Shown here in pieces: positions 51,774 to 60,612 of a stretch of DNA of 64,000 nucleotides. Where the stretch lies: positions 1-64,000 of the forward strand of contig NC_014734.1 of the NCBI RefSeq assembly GCF_000183135.1, in the 5' to 3' direction. Made by a program: the position numbers and the translations under genes. The notes below the pieces were generated by a model. That model searched no databases. It was not told the origin of the DNA and worked only from the letters and a program-made list of their open reading frames with translations. This DNA is from Paludibacter propionicigenes WB4. Its GTDB lineage: Bacteria > Bacteroidota > Bacteroidia > Bacteroidales > Paludibacteraceae. Position 1 is the stretch's first letter. Each line of letters begins with the position of its first letter.

Positions 51774-53279
51774 ATGATAGAAATAATGGATACCACGCTC
51801 CGCGATGGAGAACAAACATCGGGAGTTTCTTTTGCTGCACAAGAAAAGTTGAGTGTTGCCCGGCTTCTGCTCGAAGAATTATGTGTTGACCGAATTGAAA
51901 TAGCTTCTGCCAGGGTATCCGATGGCGAATTTGCCTCAGTAAAGCGTGTGGCTCAGTGGGCTCGTACTCATGGTCATATCGATCAAATTGAAGTACTTGG
52001 CTTTGTTGATGGACGAATATCGCTGGAATGGATTCAAAATGCTGGTTGTACTGTTATCAATCTGCTGTGTAAAGGCTCTTTAAAGCATTGCATACATCAG
52101 CTTAAAAAGGACCCAGAACAGCATGTTGCCGACATCAAGCAGTTGTTGGTTAATGCCGCAGAAATGGGTATAACCGTCAATGTTTATCTGGAGGATTGGT
52201 CAAACGGAATGCGTGAGTCGGAAGATTACGTGTATTTTATGGTAGATTCGTTGAAAGATGAAAATATCAAACGTTTTATGTTGCCCGATACACTGGGAAT
52301 ATTAAACCCGGCGGAGACGTTTGAATTTTGTCGAAAGATGATAAGTCGCTATCCTGATTTACACTTCGATTTTCATGCTCATAACGATTATGATCTGGCT
52401 GTAGCAAATGTTTTTGAAGCAGTTAAAGCCGGAGTTAAAGGACTTCATGTTACGGTAAATGGCTTGGGTGAACGTGCAGGTAATGCGCCTCTTTCAAGCG
52501 TATTGGCCGTGCTGCATGACCATTTGAAGGTACAAACGGAAATAAAGGAAGATAAAATAAATTCAGTCAGCAAAGTTGTTGAAACTTATTCCGGAATTCG
52601 TATTCCTCATAATAAACCGGTTATTGGCGAAAATGTTTTTACGCAGGTAGCGGGGGTTCATGCCGATGGAGATAATAAAAAGAACCTTTATTACAATGAT
52701 TTATTGCCTGAGCGATTTGGACGTGAGCGTCAGTATGCGCTTGGAAAAACTTCCGGTAAGGCCAATATTCTCAAAAACTTGCAGCAATTGGGCATTGAAC
52801 TCGACGACGAGATGATGCATCGTGTTACTGCCCGTGTAATTGAGTTAGGTGATAAGAAAGAAATGGTTTCGCTTGATGAGCTTCCTTATATTGTATCCGA
52901 TGTGTTGAAAAATGAGCAGGAGGAGCAGGTTGTGAAAATAATCAATTATTCATTATCTTTGACTCAGGGTTTACGCCCAATGGCTTCTGTGAAAATGGAA
53001 ATTAATGGAGCTCTTTATGAACAGTCGGCATCGGGTGATGGACAGTATAACGCTGTTTCTAAAGCTATGTGGAAAATTTACAAGAAACTGAACAAACCAA
53101 CTCCCGAGTTGCTGGATTATGTGGTGGTTATTCCTCCCGGAGGACAAACCAATGCCTTTGTACAAACAATTATAACCTGGAGGTTTAAGGAAAGAGTTTT
53201 CAAAACGCGCGGTTTGGACGGCGATCAGACTGTAGCTGCCATTAAGGCAACCATAAAAATGCTCAACATCATCGACTAG
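51774..53279 (+). CDS. 2-isopropylmalate/citramalate synthase-like protein (second LeuA-type enzyme)
   Basis: A 501-aa HMGL-type synthase. [14 protein letters not shown] (about 4-17) starts the barrel, HAHNDYDLA (about 203) binds metal, and VNGLGERAGNAPLSS follows. The C-terminal regulatory domain resembles LeuA. It is a paralogue of leuA in the same operon; citramalate synthase activity (isoleucine by the pyruvate route) is plausible but the sequence alone does not decide. Confidence 0.85.
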   Translation: MIEIMDTTLRDGEQTSGVSFAAQEKLSVARLLLEELCVDRIEIASARVSDGEFASVKRVAQWARTHGHIDQIEVLGFVDGRISLEWIQNAGCTVINLLCKGSLKHCIHQLKKDPEQHVADIKQLLVNAAEMGITVNVYLEDWSNGMRESEDYVYFMVDSLKDENIKRFMLPDTLGILNPAETFEFCRKMISRYPDLHFDFHAHNDYDLAVANVFEAVKAGVKGLHVTVNGLGERAGNAPLSSVLAVLHDHLKVQTEIKEDKINSVSKVVETYSGIRIPHNKPVIGENVFTQVAGVHADGDNKKNLYYNDLLPERFGRERQYALGKTSGKANILKNLQQLGIELDDEMMHRVTARVIELGDKKEMVSLDELPYIVSDVLKNEQEEQVVKIINYSLSLTQGLRPMASVKMEINGALYEQSASGDGQYNAVSKAMWKIYKKLNKPTPELLDYVVVIPPGGQTNAFVQTIITWRFKERVFKTRGLDGDQTVAAIKATIKMLNIID

Positions 53280-53283
53280 CGTG

Positions 53284-53463
53284 TTATTGATACCCTTTTT
53301 GATTCAGTAAAAAGAAACAGAAAGTTATAAATACTAAAAAGGAAATGATCACGATTGCTGCCTTTTTCGTTTTTCTGAACTTCGAGCTATCTTTTACCGA
53401 TTTAAAAATTGAAGTGGTTATTATTGAAATAAATGCCCCAACGGTAATAAGTACGTAAACCAT
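53284..53463 (-). CDS. Small two-helix membrane protein
   Basis: A 59-codon minus-strand frame starting at ATG 53463: VYVLITVGAFISIITTSIF, a charged loop (KSVKDSSKFRKTKK), then AAIVIISFLVFITFCFFLL and a short tail ending YQ. The two hydrophobic stretches and basic loop look like a genuine small membrane protein. A -7 element TATCTTTG (minus strand, 53494-53501) lies 31 bases before the ATG. Family unknown. It is antisense-oriented between leuA2 and leuB. Confidence 0.55.
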   Translation of the reverse strand: MVYVLITVGAFISIITTSIFKSVKDSSKFRKTKKAAIVIISFLVFITFCFFLLNQKGYQ

Positions 53464-53493
53464 TGTCTATATTAATTTATAAGTTTAATACTG

Positions 53494-53501
53494 CAAAGAT
53501 A
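53494..53501 (-). promoter_or_regulatory. -7 element for the small membrane protein
   Basis: TATCTTTG followed by CAG on the minus strand; no clear -33 box. Confidence 0.45.
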
Positions 53502-53571
53502 ATAATTGTTGATTCATAATAGAAAAATATCTTCTTCAAATTAATAAAAATTCTTAAAATATAAGTAAAAT

Positions 53572-54693
53572 ATGTCTGAAACGTCAAAAAGTAGCATTGA
53601 GAATGGAATTTTTGCTACAAACTCTAAAAATCTTAATATCGCAGTTCTTCCTGGAGATGGAATCGGTCCTGAAATTGTAGAACAAGCGTTGAATGTAACT
53701 AAAGCTATCTGCAATAAATTCGGTCATACTCTAACATACGAATATGCAATCGTAGGTGCCTGTGCAATAGATTCTGTAGGAGAGCCCTATCCAAAGGCTA
53801 CTCATGATTTGTGTATGAAATCTGATGCTGTATTGTTTGGGGCTATCGGTGATCCGAAGTATGATAACAATCCTGCAGCTAAAGTGCGTCCTGAGCAGGG
53901 TTTGCTAAAAATGCGTAAAGATTTAGGTTTGTATGCAAACATTCGTCCTGTAACTACTTTTCCATCGCTTATTCATAAATCACCACTTCGTGCTGATTTG
54001 GTTGATGGAGCCGATTTTATGTGTATCCGCGAATTGACAGGAGGTATGTATTTTGGTCGCCCGCAGGGTAGAAGTGAGGATGGTAATACTGCTTACGATA
54101 CTTGTGTTTATACCAGAGAAGAGGTTGAAAGAATATTGCATTTAGCTTATAAATATGCTGGTCAGCGAAATAAGAAAGTAACTGTAGTAGATAAGGCTAA
54201 TGTATTGGCAACTTCGCGTTTATGGCGACAGATTGCTCAGGAAATCGCACCGCAATATCCTGACATTGAGACTGAATATATGTTTGTTGATAACGCAGCT
54301 ATGCGCATTATCCAATGGCCAAAGAGTTTTGATGTACTGGTTACAGAGAATTTATTTGGTGATATTCTTACTGATGAAGCCTCTGTTATCACCGGTTCTC
54401 TAGGAATGTTGCCATCGGCATCTGTAGGAATTCATACATCAGTTTTTGAACCTATTCATGGCTCATATCCTCAGGCTGCCGGAAAGAATATCGCAAATCC
54501 TTTAGCTACTATCCTTTCTGCTGCTTTAATGTTTGAATATGCATTTGGTATGATGGAAGAAGGTGCTTTGATTCGTGAAGCGGTAGCTGCCAGTATGGCT
54601 GCGGGCATTGTTACCGAAGATATTGCTGATAATGCAAAAGCCTATAAAACTTCTGAAGTTGGCGAATGGATTGTGAATTATATAGCAAAATAA
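53572..54693 (+). CDS. leuB: 3-isopropylmalate dehydrogenase LeuB
   Basis: A 373-aa enzyme, slightly longer than usual because of a 20-residue N-terminal leader ahead of [20 protein letters not shown]-dependent oxidative decarboxylation of 3-isopropylmalate; the substrate-binding and NAD loop [18 protein letters not shown] is visible. It ends the leucine cluster and is followed by a terminator. Confidence 0.95.
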   Translation: MSETSKSSIENGIFATNSKNLNIAVLPGDGIGPEIVEQALNVTKAICNKFGHTLTYEYAIVGACAIDSVGEPYPKATHDLCMKSDAVLFGAIGDPKYDNNPAAKVRPEQGLLKMRKDLGLYANIRPVTTFPSLIHKSPLRADLVDGADFMCIRELTGGMYFGRPQGRSEDGNTAYDTCVYTREEVERILHLAYKYAGQRNKKVTVVDKANVLATSRLWRQIAQEIAPQYPDIETEYMFVDNAAMRIIQWPKSFDVLVTENLFGDILTDEASVITGSLGMLPSASVGIHTSVFEPIHGSYPQAAGKNIANPLATILSAALMFEYAFGMMEEGALIREAVAASMAAGIVTEDIADNAKAYKTSEVGEWIVNYIAK

Positions 54694-54726
54694 GGATTTT
54701 TTATTTTCCTTACTTTTGAAATAAAA

Positions 54727-54775
54727 AAAAGAGAGCGGTAGTTTGTTATTTCAAACTGTCGCTCTCTTTTATAGG
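54727..54775. terminator. Bidirectional terminator after leuB
   Basis: GAGAGCGGTAGTTTG pairs with CAAACTGTCGCTCTC (54752-54766), with A run before and T run after. Confidence 0.85.
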
Positions 54776-54806
54776 GTATTCTGATGAATGATCAAAGCTG
54801 TTGTTA

Positions 54807-54905
54807 TTATTTTAATATCATAATAATAACCAAAAGAGTAAGCAAATAACTCGAAAAGAGTAGTATTGCTGTTTTGAAGAATGAACTGATAGATGCAGCT
54901 GTCAT
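54807..54905 (-). CDS. Candidate 32-aa single-helix membrane peptide
   Basis: The minus-strand frame starts ATG 54905: MTAASISSFFKTAILLFSS followed by YLLTLLVIIMILK. A -7 element TACCTTTG (minus strand, 54966-54973) precedes it by about 60 bases and the bidirectional terminator follows about 40 bases after the stop. This unit of promoter, short frame and terminator is suggestive but the coding call is weak; the transcript may instead be a small RNA. Confidence 0.4.
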   Translation of the reverse strand: MTAASISSFFKTAILLFSSYLLTLLVIIMILK

Positions 54906-55464
54906 TAGTGAGAATTATAAATAAAAAATCTGTTGTTTTCCTCGGTTTCAAAAAGAAACGGGCTACAAAGGTATGTAAATTATCAATATGTAGTATCTTG
55001 TAGTATTATTTGGGTTAATTGTAGTAAATATCACATATTGACTAAATTTATTATTTTGATTTTGCCAGTTGTTGCTTTTATATAACTTTGCTAATAAATC
55101 ATTCGTGTTCATATCTCTATGATAATTATATATTTATTCTCTAAACCTAGATTTCAAGGGTGTTTAACGGCTGTAGATATTTATTTTTATTAATGTAATG
55201 TTTTTTGTTTTCTTTAAAAATCCACTTCGGTTTAATATTTAAATAATAAGTTTAAATCAGTGATAATGATTTTGAGGTAATTTTAAATCAATGTTGCGTA
55301 AACAAAGATTAACTAATATCGAGAATAATATAACATATATTAGCATGTTGAATCTGGTTTTGACTTTTAAAATATCAAATAAAATAGATTCTGCGATATT
55401 CTTACAGAAATATAAATTACAGATGTCGTGAATAGTGTGCATTCTCTTATTATCTGTATAAAAA

Positions 55465-55498
55465 AATAGTCACCTGATTATGTATTCAGATGACTATT
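55465..55498 (-). terminator. Terminator after the first glutathione peroxidase
   Basis: AATAGTCACCTGA pairs with TCAGATGACTATT, preceded on the plus strand by six A (T run on the minus strand). It lies about 20 bases past the peroxidase stop codon. Confidence 0.75.
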
Positions 55499-55518
55499 TA
55501 TTTAATTTCTATTTGTAA

Positions 55519-56073
55519 TCAGAGTAATAGTTTCTCTATGTCTGCTGCCAGTTCTTCAGGTTTGATGGCAGAGGCATATCTTTTAATCGGTTTTCCGTTT
55601 TTGTCAAGTAGAAACTTAGTGAAATTCCATTTTATGTCCCCGGTTCCGTTATCGGGCAATGAAGCCTTCAGATATTTGTAGAGCGGATCTGCATTTTCGC
55701 CATTTACATCTATTTTCATGAACATGGGGAAAGTAACATCATATTTTAATGTGCAAAACTTTGCGATCTCCTCAGCGCTACCCGGTTCCTGATTGCCAAA
55801 TTGGTTGCATGGAAATCCCAGAATAACCAATCCTCTGTTCTTGTAAGTTTTGTACAGCTTTTCAAGTCCCTCGTATTGCGGCGTATATCCACATTTGCTG
55901 GCAGTATTGACTATTAGTACTACTTTCCCTTTAAAGGCTTTCATACTTACATTCTGGCCCTGTATATTAGTGCTTTTGAAACTGTAAAAATCTGTTGAAG
56001 TTGATTTTTCCTGTGCTTTCGTGGAAAATGCACCTATCAATAATAAGCATAGAATAATTGAATAATGTTTCAT
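55519..56073 (-). CDS. Glutathione peroxidase family protein, secreted
   Basis: A 184-aa thiol peroxidase with an N-terminal signal peptide (SIILCLLLIGAFSTKAQ). The Cys-type active site is NTASKCGYTPQYEGLEKLY, with catalytic Gln in FPCNQFGNQEPG and Trp in WNFTKFLLD. Bacteroidetes members usually use thioredoxin instead of glutathione. Third gene of a minus-strand cluster with a MarR gene and a cytosolic peroxidase. Confidence 0.93.
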   Translation of the reverse strand: MKHYSIILCLLLIGAFSTKAQEKSTSTDFYSFKSTNIQGQNVSMKAFKGKVVLIVNTASKCGYTPQYEGLEKLYKTYKNRGLVILGFPCNQFGNQEPGSAEEIAKFCTLKYDVTFPMFMKIDVNGENADPLYKYLKASLPDNGTGDIKWNFTKFLLDKNGKPIKRYASAIKPEELAADIEKLLL

Positions 56074-56100
56074 GATGAATTGGTTTTTGTTTATATGTTA

Positions 56101-56574
56101 CTAAACAAGTTCTGTTGTTGTTTGTTCGCTCTCTTTGACCAGATTTATTATATCGTATAAACGATTTTTCAGATCCAAGGCTCGGGCTATTTCGGCATCG
56201 TTGGCTTTTATGTTTAATTTGCTGAGTAGGTTGGCCGGGATTTCTGCTGCTTTCGATTGCATATTGACTCCTTGCTCGCTGAGTTTGATTAAAACCTTCC
56301 GCTGATCTGCTTTGGATTGTGTGCGTATAAGTAGCCCCATAGTTTCCATTCTTTTAAGCAGTGGAGTTACGGTATTGGTGTTTAAGATGAGCTTTTCGCC
56401 TATTTCGTTTACAGTAAGCTCCTCGTGCTCCCACATTACCATTAGTACCAGGTACTGTGGATATGTAATACCAAGCCTGTCCAAATCCTGCTGATAAGCT
56501 CGTATAATAAGCCGAGATGCTGCATACAGCGGAAAGCATAGCTGGTTTTCCAGTTTAAGCTGATCGTAGTTCAT
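56101..56574 (-). CDS. MarR-family regulator (OhrR-like context)
   Basis: A 157-aa winged-helix regulator. The recognition region is ELTVNEIGEKLILNTNTVTPLLKRMETMGLL (quoted in part), with the wing RTQSKADQRKVLIKLSE. Cys near residue 12 (NQLCFPLYAASRL, position about 13) matches the peroxide-sensing Cys of OhrR. It lies between two glutathione peroxidase genes, so it probably senses organic peroxide and represses them. Confidence 0.9.
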   Translation of the reverse strand: MNYDQLKLENQLCFPLYAASRLIIRAYQQDLDRLGITYPQYLVLMVMWEHEELTVNEIGEKLILNTNTVTPLLKRMETMGLLIRTQSKADQRKVLIKLSEQGVNMQSKAAEIPANLLSKLNIKANDAEIARALDLKNRLYDIINLVKESEQTTTELV

Positions 56575-56590
56575 TTGTCGTTTTCAATTT

Positions 56591-57076
56591 TTATTTCTTC
56601 AACAGGTCTTCAACGTGTTTGCGTAGTTTTTCGGGCGTTGTGACAGGGGCAAAGCGTTTGTACGGATTTCCATTTTTGTCAATGATGAATTTAGTGAAAT
56701 TCCATTTGATATTGTTCCCAAAAGTTCCTTTTAATTCCTTTTTCAAGTAGGCATAAATGGGGTGGGTATTTTTACCGTTGACTTCTATTTTAGAAAACAT
56801 AGGGAACGACACTCCGTAATTGATTAAACAGCCTTCCGAAATCTCTTTTTCTGTTCCCGGCTCCTGCTTTCCGAATTGATTGCAAGGAAAACCCAGAATG
56901 ACTAATCCTTTGTCTTTGTAGTCTTTGTAGAGTTTTTCAAGACCTTCGTATTGTGGGGTAAGTCCACATTTACTGGCGGTGTTTACTACTATTATTACTT
57001 TGTCTTTGTAGTCAACCATGGCAATCTCTTTGCCTTGTAGGCTGGTTGCTGTAAATTGGTGAAAATTTGTATTCAT
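56591..57076 (-). CDS. Glutathione peroxidase family protein, cytosolic
   Basis: A 161-aa thiol peroxidase without a signal peptide. Active-site Cys in NTASKCGLTPQYEG, Gln in FPCNQFGKQEPG and Trp in KWNFTKFIIDKNG. It is the first gene of the cluster and is transcribed from the operator-promoter region at 57100-57146. Confidence 0.93.
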   Translation of the reverse strand: MNTNFHQFTATSLQGKEIAMVDYKDKVIIVVNTASKCGLTPQYEGLEKLYKDYKDKGLVILGFPCNQFGKQEPGTEKEISEGCLINYGVSFPMFSKIEVNGKNTHPIYAYLKKELKGTFGNNIKWNFTKFIIDKNGNPYKRFAPVTTPEKLRKHVEDLLKK

Positions 57077-57099
57077 GTTTTTTGTTGATTTATTGTTTT

Positions 57100-57146
57100 A
57101 TATCGTTTGCGATACAAAAATACAATTTATATCGCACACGACATAA
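57100..57146 (-). promoter_or_regulatory. Operator-promoter of the peroxidase/MarR cluster
   Basis: TATCGTTTGCGATA (57101-57114) is a dyad, and a second related site ATATCGCACACGACAT is at about 57130-57143. A -7 element TATTTTTG on the minus strand lies at 57115-57122, just between the two dyads. The layout fits a MarR repressor covering the promoter. Confidence 0.6.
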
Positions 57147-57196
57147 ATGCGAATGCGATTTTAATAAATATTAATGTATCCGAGAGGGTAATTGCT

Positions 57197-57955
57197 TTAT
57201 TTTTTGATTTTAGATAAAAGGGCAGGGTATAGATTTTCTTTTACCAGCCTGAAAGCAGGTTCTTTATGTAAGGCTTTTTCGTAGATCATTTTTGCAGCAG
57301 ACAGGTTGTTCTGTTTTTCGTAGATTTTCCCTAGTGTAATCAAAATGTGTAAGTACAACCAGTTTTGATCGGCAGATTTAGATGACTCTATAAGATTTAT
57401 GGCTTTAAGATAGACTTTTATGGCTTCGTTTTTGTCTCCTCCGAATAGTGCCGGTGCCTGAAACAGTGCATTGGCTTTATCTGTTACGGCTTGAACGTTG
57501 CGTGGGTCAGTATTGTAGGCTTTGCTGATACAGGACAGGCTTTCTGAACCCAATGATATAGACTTTAGTTTGTTGATACTCATCTCGAAACCTTTAAATG
57601 AACCTTTAAATGCCATGGCAGTTGCATTATTTGGCGAGTTTTTTAATACGTCGTTGATAATTTTTTGAGCAGCACTTATTTCCTTCTTTGCCAGTCCGTT
57701 CTTTTTTTGTCCGATAAGGTAGCCTACATATCCGTAGTAAAAATTTATCAGTTCAAGTTTTTGATCGATGCTTGCGGGTGGAGTATTGGTTTCAATGCTG
57801 TGTATCGTATTAGCCCAACTCGTCATGTCACTGTTGATATAGGCTTTGTAGATAATTTTCTGGTTGGCTGATTGGGCTGATGTAGTTTGAGCAACAAACA
57901 AGAAGGATATTGCGATTAAACTTGCTATAAATAGTTGAATGTCTGATTTTTTCAT
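57197..57955 (-). CDS. Secreted TPR-type protein
   Basis: A 252-aa protein with a signal peptide (IQLFIASLIAISFLFVAQTTSAQS). The mature part is helical with TPR-like pairs, for example HILITLGKIYEKQNNLSAAKMIYEKALHKEP (quoted in part). No enzyme motif. Likely a periplasmic scaffold. Confidence 0.78.
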   Translation of the reverse strand: MKKSDIQLFIASLIAISFLFVAQTTSAQSANQKIIYKAYINSDMTSWANTIHSIETNTPPASIDQKLELINFYYGYVGYLIGQKKNGLAKKEISAAQKIINDVLKNSPNNATAMAFKGSFKGFEMSINKLKSISLGSESLSCISKAYNTDPRNVQAVTDKANALFQAPALFGGDKNEAIKVYLKAINLIESSKSADQNWLYLHILITLGKIYEKQNNLSAAKMIYEKALHKEPAFRLVKENLYPALLSKIKK

Positions 57956-57990
57956 GTCTGATTTTTTGCTTGATATTAATCGGTATATAA

Positions 57991-58021
57991 CAAAAAAGCC
58001 ACTACGGTTCGTAGTGGCTTT
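57991..58021 (-). terminator. Terminator downstream of tRNA-Asn 1
   Basis: AAGCCACTACG pairs with CGTAGTGGCTT, with a run of A on the plus strand (T run on the minus strand). Confidence 0.8.
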
Positions 58022-58022
58022 G

Positions 58023-58096
58023 CTCTCCCTCTTGGACTTGAACCAAGGACCCTCTGATTAACAGTCAGATGCTCTAACCGACTGAGCTAAGGAAGA
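58023..58096 (-). tRNA. tRNA-Asn (GTT), copy 1
   Basis: Acceptor TCTTCCT pairs with AGGGAGA (one G-T pair). D-arm TAGCTCAGTCGGTTAGAGCA, anticodon GTT in CTGACTGTTAATCAG, T-arm GGTTCAAGTCC. Discriminator G; CCA is not encoded. A -7-like TACTTTTG lies upstream at 58128-58135. Confidence 0.96.
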
Positions 58097-58214
58097 GTTT
58101 AATTGCGCATTATTTTCAAATGCAGTGCAAAAGTAATAGTTTTTTTGCAATGCTGCAATAGCAGCAGGAAAAGAATTCAAGCTTTTTAGGCGTTTCTGCC
58201 TTTTTTCAAAATAA

Positions 58215-58242
58215 AAAGAGTCGTGTTTCTACGACTCTTTTG
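58215..58242 (-). terminator. Terminator downstream of tRNA-Asn 2
   Basis: AAAGAGTCGT pairs with ACGACTCTTT; T-rich on the minus strand. It separates the two tRNA genes. Confidence 0.8.
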
Positions 58243-58316
58243 CTCTCCCTCTTGGACTTGAACCAAGGACCCTCTGATTAACAGTCAGATGCTCTAACCG
58301 ACTGAGCTAAGGAAGA
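58243..58316 (-). tRNA. tRNA-Asn (GTT), copy 2
   Basis: Same 74-base gene as at 58023-58096. The upstream stretches of both copies (CAAATGCnnTGCAAAAGTAAT) are also alike, indicating a tandem duplication of promoter plus gene. The -7-like TACTTTTG is at 58352-58359. Confidence 0.96.
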
Positions 58317-58382
58317 ATTTTATTGTACATTTTTTTTTGTCAAATGCGCTGCAAAAGTAATGGCTTTTCCTGAAATATGCAA

Positions 58383-58390
58383 TATCTTTG
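58383..58390 (+). promoter_or_regulatory. -7 element for the PfkB kinase gene
   Basis: TATCTTTG followed by CAC, 23 bases ahead of ATG 58413. It overlaps the region of the tRNA-Asn 2 promoter on the other strand, so the two are divergent. Confidence 0.6.
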
Positions 58391-58412
58391 CACGAAAAAT
58401 ACGGATTAATTT

Positions 58413-59399
58413 ATGAAAAGAATATTAGGAATGGGTAATGCCCTGACAGACATTTTATTGCAAATAGACAATGATGAGGTTTTATCTTCGTTGAGTTTGC
58501 TAAAAGGCGGAATGCAGTTGATAAACACCGAAAGATCTGAAGAAATTAATGCTTCTGTGAGCCGTTTCGAAAAGAAAATGGCTACGGGCGGATCTGCTTC
58601 TAATACCATCAATGGCATTACACGCCTTGGCATGGCCGGTGGATTTGTGGGAAAAGTGGGAAAAGATGATATCGGCTTGTTTTTTACCAACGACTCTATT
58701 TATAACGGCGTAGAACCAAAACTATCGTTGAGCGAAACTCCGTCAGGTTGTTGTACGGTGTTAGTCTCTCCTGATGGTGAGCGTACACTTTGTACTTATC
58801 TGGGTGCTGCTTGCGAACTGGAAGCTGCCGATTTAACACCCGAGCTGTTTGCCGGATATGATATTTTCCATATTGAAGGATACTTGGTTCAGAATCACGA
58901 TTTGATTCGTACTGCGGTGAAATTGGCAAAACAGGAAGGATTGAAAGTTTCTATCGATATGGCCAGTTACAATGTGGTGGAAGCGCATCTGGATTTTCTG
59001 CATGAGATTGTGCGCGAATATGTGGACATTGTTTTTGCCAACGAAGAAGAAGCACGTGCTTACACCGGCCACGAACCTGAGCAAGCGTTGAATATTATAT
59101 CAGAACAGTGCGAAATTGCTATCGTGAAGGTAGGAAAAGAAGGCTCGCTTATAAAATCAAATAACGAGAAAGTGCGTATTAAACCTCGTAAAGCAAATTG
59201 TATTGATACTACCGGTGCCGGCGACTTGTATGCATCAGGTTTCTTGTTCGGATTGGCAAGCAATTATTCCCTCGAAGTTTGTGGAAAGATAGGATCGGTG
59301 GTTTCGGGCAATGTGGTGGAAGTGCTCGGTGCTAAAATGTCCGAAGAGGTATGGGAGAGCATTCATGAAGACATTAGGGAAATTGTTCTAGGTCGATAG
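58413..59399 (+). CDS. PfkB-family carbohydrate/adenosine kinase
   Basis: A 328-aa ribokinase-type enzyme. N-terminal GMGNALTDILLQ, GGSASNTINGITRLG with the substrate loop, and the C-terminal DTTGAGDLYASGFLFGLAS (about 264-282, anion hole and catalytic Asp about 270). The fold is close to adenosine kinase or fructokinase; the substrate cannot be chosen. Confidence 0.92.
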   Translation: MKRILGMGNALTDILLQIDNDEVLSSLSLLKGGMQLINTERSEEINASVSRFEKKMATGGSASNTINGITRLGMAGGFVGKVGKDDIGLFFTNDSIYNGVEPKLSLSETPSGCCTVLVSPDGERTLCTYLGAACELEAADLTPELFAGYDIFHIEGYLVQNHDLIRTAVKLAKQEGLKVSIDMASYNVVEAHLDFLHEIVREYVDIVFANEEEARAYTGHEPEQALNIISEQCEIAIVKVGKEGSLIKSNNEKVRIKPRKANCIDTTGAGDLYASGFLFGLASNYSLEVCGKIGSVVSGNVVEVLGAKMSEEVWESIHEDIREIVLGR

Positions 59400-59590
59400 T
59401 CTTTAGTAGGTAGTTATTAGTTTGTAGTCGGGTAGTAATGAGTCTGCAGTTTGTTGTGTTGGCTGTATAAGGCCAACTCTAATCAAAAAGACATTGCTTT
59501 GAATAAAAAACTCTTACCAACTAACAACTTCTTAGTAAAGAATCTCCACTACTAACTACCGACTACCCACTATTTACAAACTATTTGTCG
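59400..59590. repeat. Inverted-repeat intergenic region
   Basis: The stretch contains TTAGTTTGTAGTCGGGTAGT near 59418 and the complementary type ACTACCGACTACCCAC near 59553-59570. A dispersed direct/inverted repeat or hairpin is likely. No gene is seen. Confidence 0.5.
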
Positions 59591-60499
59591 ATGTTTAACT
59601 CCATAAAATTATATTCTGCCATTGTACTGTCGATGGTTTTTTGGTCATTCTCGTTCATCTGGACAAGGGTGGCCATTCATTCGTTTCAACCCATGACATT
59701 GATAACTTTGCGTTTGATATTGGCTTCGTTGCTCTTGTTTGTGGTGCTGAAATCGACAGGTAGATTTCAGAAATTACGCCGTAAGGATGTAAAATGGTTT
59801 CTGTCACTGGCTTTTTTTGAGCCGTTTATATATTATGTGGGCGAAACCTACGGATTGACCATGGTAGAATCAACGCTGGCGGCGGTTATTGTCTCTACCA
59901 TTCCGCTTTTTGCTCCGGTGGTTGCCTTTGTCGTGTTGCGCGAGCGGATAAGTTGGTCGAATATTGTCGGTATAGTTGTTTCGTTGATAGGCGTTTTCTT
60001 TGTGATTTATGAACCAACCGGCGGGCTCAAAGCCAATCCACAGGGAGTGGCTTTGCTATTTCTGGCGGTTTTTGCGGCTATCTGCTATGCCACGGTGTTG
60101 CGCAAAGTGCCGGATTATTACAATAATATGAGTGTGATATTCTATCAGAGCTTGCTCGGGTTATTGTTTTTTATTCCAACTTTTTTGGTAACGGATTACC
60201 CCACCATTCATACTCTGAGGGTGAGTGGAGAATCGTTGATAGCGTTGTTTATGCTATCGGTTTTTGCTTCTGTTATTGCGTTTGTATTGTTTGCCGGAGC
60301 AGTGCGCAAGGTAGGAGTGACCCGCACCAATGTATTTGTGAATCTTATTCCTGTTTTTACGGCCATTCTGTCGTGGGTAATTCTGGACGAAATACTTACC
60401 CTGAGCAAATGGATAGGAATTGTAATAGTGGTGGTAGGCCTGTTTGTAAGCCAATGGGGCAAAATCAAATTCAATAAAGAAGTAGAAGAAATTCTCTAA
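59591..60499 (+). CDS. EamA/DMT-family transporter
   Basis: A protein of about 302 aa with ten hydrophobic segments in two EamA repeats (SMVFWSFSFIWTRVAI, then the second half starting GVALLFLAVFAAICYATVLRK). I take ATG 59591 over an in-frame TTG at 59585. A drug/metabolite exporter with unknown substrate. Confidence 0.9.
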   Translation: MFNSIKLYSAIVLSMVFWSFSFIWTRVAIHSFQPMTLITLRLILASLLLFVVLKSTGRFQKLRRKDVKWFLSLAFFEPFIYYVGETYGLTMVESTLAAVIVSTIPLFAPVVAFVVLRERISWSNIVGIVVSLIGVFFVIYEPTGGLKANPQGVALLFLAVFAAICYATVLRKVPDYYNNMSVIFYQSLLGLLFFIPTFLVTDYPTIHTLRVSGESLIALFMLSVFASVIAFVLFAGAVRKVGVTRTNVFVNLIPVFTAILSWVILDEILTLSKWIGIVIVVVGLFVSQWGKIKFNKEVEEIL

Positions 60500-60612
60500 A
60501 AAAATAATTACCCGGTTTCATTTTGAAAATTATTTATACTAATTTTGTGTAAAGGAATTTTCAACTTGCGCATTTTCGTTTCTGTTGTCTTTTTATTCAG
60601 AAAAAATCATCT

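Larger units (their letters stand above)
54776..55518. other. AT-rich gap after the leucine operon
   Basis: About 740 bases, very AT-rich. It includes one candidate small gene (54807-54905, minus strand) and the terminator of the glutathione peroxidase gene (55465-55498). I find nothing else. Confidence 0.5.
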
